A DNA stretch of 17,899 bases, from positions 1 through 17,899 of the forward strand of contig JAHHSF010000010.1 in the NCBI GenBank assembly GCA_020025375.1, written 5' to 3'. Under the pieces are notes generated by a model, which was given only the letters and a program-made list of their open reading frames with translations, had not been told where the DNA came from and did not search any database. Positions 14,537-17,899 of the stretch are shown here, piece by piece. The position numbers were made by a program, and so were the translations under genes. This DNA comes from Oscillospiraceae bacterium (GTDB lineage Bacteria; Bacillota; Clostridia; Oscillospirales; Oscillospiraceae). The first letter of the stretch is position 1, and every line of letters starts with the position of its first letter.

Positions 14537-15919
14537 ATGGATTTTGAAGCGATCAAGAGAGTATCTGAGAGCTATAAGGACGACATGACCCGGTTTTTGC
14601 GGGAGATGATCTCCCATCCCAGCGAGAGCTGTGAGGAGAAGGAGGTCGTGGCCTGCATCAAGGCCGAGATGGAGAAGCTGGGCTTTGATGCCGTGGAGGT
14701 GGACGGCCTGGGCAACGTCATCGGCTGGATGGGTGAGGGAGATAAAATCATCGCCATCGACTCCCACATCGACACCGTGGGCGTGGGCAACCGGGCCAAC
14801 TGGACCCATGATCCCTACGAGGGTTACGAGGACGAGCAGGTCATTTACGGCCGGGGCGGCTCCGACCAGGAGGGCGGTATGGCCTCCGCCGTCTACGGCG
14901 CTAAAATTATGAAGGAGCTGGGCCTCATCCCCGCCGGGTACAAAATGATGATTGTGGGCTCCGTCCAGGAGGAGGACTGCGACGGAATGTGCTGGCAGTA
15001 TATTGTGAACAAGGGCCACCCTGAGCTGAAAGACAAGATCGAGTTTGTCATCTCTACCGAGCCAACCGACGGCGGCATCTACCGGGGTCACCGGGGCCGC
15101 ATGGAAATCCGGGTGGACGTGAAGGGGCTTTCCTGCCACGGCTCCGCCCCCGAGCGGGGCGACAATGCCATCTACAAGATGGCGGACATCCTCCAGGACG
15201 TTCGCGCCCTCAACGAGAACCCCGCCGACGATACCGTAGAGATTAAGGGTCTCGTAAAGATGCTGGACCCCAAGTATAATCCTGAGCATTGGGAGGATGC
15301 CCGCTTCCTGGGCCGGGGCACCTGCACCACCTCTCAGATTTTCTACACCAGCCCCAGCCGTTGCGCCGTGGCCGACTCCTGCTCCATCTCCATCGACCGC
15401 CGCATGACCGCCGGGGAGACCTGGGACTCCTGCCTGCAGGAAATCCGGGACCTGCCCGCCGTGAAGAAGTACGGCGACGACGTGACCGTGTCCATGTATA
15501 TGTACGACCGCCCCTCCTGGACCGGAGAGGTCTACGAGACCGAGTGCTACTTCCCGACCTGGATCAACAAGGAGAGCGCCGCCCACGTCCAGGCCATGGT
15601 GGATGCCCATCACGCCCTCTTTGGCGAGAAGCGCATCGGGCCCGACGGCACCATGCACTTGCGCAACCGTCCCCTGACCGACAAGTGGACCTTCTCCACC
15701 AACGGCGTAGCCATTCAGGGCCGCTACGGCATCCCCTGTGTGGGCTTTGGCCCCGGGGCCGAGAGCCAGGCCCACGCCCCCAACGAAATCACCTGGAAGC
15801 AGGACCTGGTCACCTGTGCCGCCCTGTACGCCGCCGTCCCGGGCCTGTACAAAGCGGAGAACAAGACCGCCGATGTGGCCCAGTTCCGCGCCGCTTTGAC
15901 CGACAATAGCATCAAATAA
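14537..15919 (+). CDS. ygeY: YgeY family M20 metallohydrolase
   Basis: This M20 metallopeptidase-type amidohydrolase belongs to the YgeY (selenium metabolism-linked) group. It likely cleaves an amide, ureido or carbamoyl bond in a purine breakdown intermediate; the substrate is not fixed. Visible metal or catalytic residues are H77 and D79 (DSHIDTV), D110 (GGSDQEGG), E145/E146 (VQEED) and H413 (AHAPNE). HGSAPERG is the usual dimerisation-domain histidine motif. At 460 aa it is about 55 residues longer than E. coli YgeY (about 403). The extra sequence seems to lie around KMLDPKYNPEHWED and around the GEKRIGPDGTMHLRNRP stretch. GGGGAGG (14522-14528) supports the start. A 44-nt gap separates it from ygeW. 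Confidence 0.9.
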   Translation: MDFEAIKRVSESYKDDMTRFLREMISHPSESCEEKEVVACIKAEMEKLGFDAVEVDGLGNVIGWMGEGDKIIAIDSHIDTVGVGNRANWTHDPYEGYEDEQVIYGRGGSDQEGGMASAVYGAKIMKELGLIPAGYKMMIVGSVQEEDCDGMCWQYIVNKGHPELKDKIEFVISTEPTDGGIYRGHRGRMEIRVDVKGLSCHGSAPERGDNAIYKMADILQDVRALNENPADDTVEIKGLVKMLDPKYNPEHWEDARFLGRGTCTTSQIFYTSPSRCAVADSCSISIDRRMTAGETWDSCLQEIRDLPAVKKYGDDVTVSMYMYDRPSWTGEVYETECYFPTWINKESAAHVQAMVDAHHALFGEKRIGPDGTMHLRNRPLTDKWTFSTNGVAIQGRYGIPCVGFGPGAESQAHAPNEITWKQDLVTCAALYAAVPGLYKAENKTADVAQFRAALTDNSIK

Positions 15920-15963
15920 GGGAGCCGACCGCCAAAGTTTACATAACAAAGGAGCGTTTCATT

Positions 15964-17163
15964 ATGGATGCCACCCTTCAGAAATACATCGACAAGCTCA
16001 ACTCCCTCAACTTTAAGGAGATGTACGGGAACGACTTCTTCCTGACCTGGGACAAGACCGACGAAGAAATCGAGGCCGTATTCACCGTGGCCGATGCCCT
16101 GCGCTATATGCGTGAGAACAACATTTCCACAAAGATTTTCGAATCCGGTTTGGGCATCTCCCTCTTTCGGGATAACTCTACCCGCACCCGCTTCTCCTTT
16201 GCTTCCGCCTGCAACCTGCTGGGTCTGGAGGTCCAGGACCTGGACGAGGGAAAGAGCCAGATTGCCCACGGTGAGACCGTCCGTGAGACCGCCAATATGA
16301 TCTCCTTCATGGCCGACGTCATCGGCATCCGCGATGATATGTATATCGGCAAGGGCCACACCTACCAGAAGGAGGTCGTGGAGGCCGTGACCCAGGGCCA
16401 CAAGGATGGGGTCCTGGAGCAGAAGCCCACCCTGGTCAACCTCCAGTGTGACATCGACCACCCCACCCAGTGCATGGCCGACATGCTGCACATCATCCAT
16501 GCGTTCGGCGGGGTGGAGAACCTGAAGGGGAAGAAGGTGGCCATGACCTGGGCCTACTCCCCTTCCTACGGCAAGCCCCTCTCCGTGCCCCAGGGTGTCA
16601 TCGGCCTGATGACCCGCTTCGGCATGGACGTGGTCCTGGCCCATCCCAAGGGCTACGAAGTCATGCCCGAGGTGGAGGAGGTCGCCCGGGCCAACGCCGC
16701 CAAGACCGGCGGCACCTTTACCAAGACCGACTCCATGGCCGAGGCCTTCCAGGATGCCGACATTGTCTACCCGAAGTCCTGGGCGCCCTTTGCCGCCATG
16801 GAGAAGCGCACCGACCTGTATGCCCGGGGCGACAGCGAAGGCATCAAGGCTCTCGAGCAGGAGCTGCTGGCCCAGAACGCCGCCCACAAAGATTGGTGCT
16901 GCACCGAGGCGCTGATGAAGACCACCAAGGACGGCAAGGCCCTGTATCTCCACTGCTTGCCCGCTGACATCAACGGTGTCTCCTGTGTGGACGGCGAGGT
17001 GGAGGCCTCTGTCTTTGACCGCTACCGCACCCCCCTATACAAGGAGGCGTCCTTTAAGCCCTATATCATTGCCGCCATGATTTTCTTGGCCAAGTGCCAG
17101 GACCCTCAGGCCGTGTTGAAGGCTCTGGGGGAGAGGGGAGTCAAAAGACAATTTGGGAAGTAA
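15964..17163 (+). CDS. ygeW: Knotted carbamoyltransferase YgeW
   Basis: A member of the aspartate/ornithine carbamoyltransferase superfamily in the YgeW group, whose physiological substrate is unproven. Carbamoyl phosphate-binding motifs are intact: STRTR (72-76), HPTQ (166-169) and HCLP (330-333). The 399 residues match E. coli YgeW (about 396). With a carbamate kinase immediately downstream, it most likely runs in the catabolic direction, phosphorolysing a ureido or carbamoylated intermediate to carbamoyl phosphate. AAAGGAGC (15949-15955) precedes the ATG. The stop TAA overlaps the ribosome binding site of the next gene. Confidence 0.92.
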   Translation: MDATLQKYIDKLNSLNFKEMYGNDFFLTWDKTDEEIEAVFTVADALRYMRENNISTKIFESGLGISLFRDNSTRTRFSFASACNLLGLEVQDLDEGKSQIAHGETVRETANMISFMADVIGIRDDMYIGKGHTYQKEVVEAVTQGHKDGVLEQKPTLVNLQCDIDHPTQCMADMLHIIHAFGGVENLKGKKVAMTWAYSPSYGKPLSVPQGVIGLMTRFGMDVVLAHPKGYEVMPEVEEVARANAAKTGGTFTKTDSMAEAFQDADIVYPKSWAPFAAMEKRTDLYARGDSEGIKALEQELLAQNAAHKDWCCTEALMKTTKDGKALYLHCLPADINGVSCVDGEVEASVFDRYRTPLYKEASFKPYIIAAMIFLAKCQDPQAVLKALGERGVKRQFGK

Positions 17164-17175
17164 GGAGCGGATACG

Positions 17176-17899
17176 ATGGGAAAACGTATCGTCATTGCCC
17201 TCGGCGGCAACGCCCTGGGCAAAAACCTGCCCGAGCAGATGGTGGCCGTAAGGCGGACGGCGAAAGCCATTGCAGACCTTATCGCCGAGGGGCATCAGGT
17301 GGTCATCGCCCACGGGAACGGCCCCCAGGTGGGCATGATCCAGAACGCCATGACCGAGCTGACCCGCTCCGACCCGGAAAAGTACATTCCCTGTCCCCTG
17401 TCGGTCTGCGTGGCCATGAGCCAGGGGTACATTGGCTATGACCTGCAGAACGCGCTCCGGGAGGAGCTGCTGGACCGGGGAATTGCCAAGGGCGTGGCCA
17501 CCGTCCTCACACAGGTGGAGGTGGACCCCGCCGACCCCGCCTTCCAGCACCCCACAAAGCCCATCGGGGCCTTCATGACGAAGGAGGAGGCCGATCAGCT
17601 GGTGGCCCAGCGGGACTATCAGGTGGTGGAGGACGCCGGACGGGGCTACCGCCGGGTGGTGGCCTCCCCCAAGCCCCAGGCTATCGTGGAGATCGAGTCC
17701 ATCCGTGACATGGTGGAGGCCGGTCTTGTGGTTGTGGCCTGCGGCGGCGGGGGAATCCCTGTCTTCCGCACCCGGGGGCATCACCTGAAGGGGGCGGCCG
17801 CCGTCATTGACAAGGACTTTGCTTCCTGCGTCCTGGCCCGGCAGCTGGAGGCCGACCTGCTCATCATTCTTACCGCCGTGGAGAAGGTTGCGGTGAATT
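17176..17899 (+). CDS. arcC: Carbamate kinase (3' end beyond window)
   Basis: Carbamate kinase converts carbamoyl phosphate and ADP to carbamate and ATP, the energy-conserving end of the ygeW step. About 241 of the expected 310 residues are present; the frame is open to the last base. Motifs visible from the start are ALGGNALGK, HGNGPQVG, FMTKEEAD, GYRRVVASPKP, ACGGGGIPV, and VIDKDFAS followed by an ADLLIILTAVEKV run, all characteristic of the family. The ATG at 17176 has AAGGAG (17162-17167) 8 nt upstream, and the gene is only 12 nt after ygeW. It corresponds in position and role to E. coli yqeA. Confidence 0.93.
   Translation, partial: MGKRIVIALGGNALGKNLPEQMVAVRRTAKAIADLIAEGHQVVIAHGNGPQVGMIQNAMTELTRSDPEKYIPCPLSVCVAMSQGYIGYDLQNALREELLDRGIAKGVATVLTQVEVDPADPAFQHPTKPIGAFMTKEEADQLVAQRDYQVVEDAGRGYRRVVASPKPQAIVEIESIRDMVEAGLVVVACGGGGIPVFRTRGHHLKGAAAVIDKDFASCVLARQLEADLLIILTAVEKVAVN

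Noticed and set aside
13526..15949. Very long open frame on the minus strand antisense to ygeX and ygeY; similar long antisense frames at 1045-2229, 6031-7545, 7754-9256, 9338-10165 and 15724-16953, and plus-strand frames opposite xdhD at 10571-12256 and 12287-13030
   Set aside because: They lie fully opposite genes with clear family motifs, have low-complexity Gly/His/Val-rich or Arg/Pro-rich translations, and lack ribosome binding sites. High GC makes such frames by chance.
1..17899. Mobile elements, CRISPR arrays, tRNA or rRNA genes
   Set aside because: I saw no transposase or integrase coding sequence, no regular repeat-spacer pattern and no tRNA-like or rRNA sequence on either strand.

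Overview
The window is GC-rich with short intergenic gaps and strong AGGAGG-type ribosome binding sites. The gene set is known from strictly anaerobic gut Clostridia. An Oscillospiraceae-like Firmicute (Flavonifractor / Intestinimonas / Oscillibacter type) is the best guess; this is inferred from composition and gene content, not from a marker gene. Nearly the whole window is one locus for oxygen-independent purine and urate breakdown. It corresponds to the E. coli ygeW-ygeX-ygeY...ygfK-ssnA...xdhD region and to the gut bacterial urate-degradation clusters, but with its own gene order.

Layout. (1) 265-5222, plus strand: xdhA-xdhB-xdhC and guanine deaminase, almost all overlapping. This is a guanine -> xanthine <-> urate module with a promoter near 82-110, and it ends in a perfect 15-bp stem terminator (5233-5266). 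(2) 5265-5900, minus strand: a YheO/DauR-type PAS-HTH regulator converging on that terminator. (3) 5901-6168: a divergent promoter region and a structured leader with a terminator-like hairpin. (4) 6169-10450, plus strand: ssnA and ygfK. (5) 10547-13120, minus strand: a single-chain, FAD-less Fe-S/molybdopterin hydroxylase of the selenium-dependent xanthine dehydrogenase family. (6) 13121-13315: a second divergent promoter region. (7) 13316-17899, plus strand: ygeX (2,3-diaminopropionate ammonia-lyase), ygeY (M20 hydrolase), ygeW (carbamoyltransferase family) and a carbamate kinase cut by the window end.

How the parts fit (inference from family knowledge): guanine is deaminated to xanthine. 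Molybdenum hydroxylases interconvert hypoxanthine, xanthine and urate. YgfK, a flavin/Fe-S oxidoreductase, probably handles electrons or reduces a purine intermediate. SsnA and YgeY are hydrolases for ring opening and trimming. YgeX splits 2,3-diaminopropionate into pyruvate and ammonia. YgeW and carbamate kinase could turn a carbamoyl group into carbamoyl phosphate and then ATP. No uricase, allantoinase or transporter gene lies in the window.

The coding genes belong to recognised families, and such clusters have been described in recent gut-urate work. The less described material is in the two divergent intergenic regions: a shared A/T-rich element beside the -35 boxes, a 13-bp palindrome inside the regulator's own promoter, and a possible attenuator ahead of ssnA.
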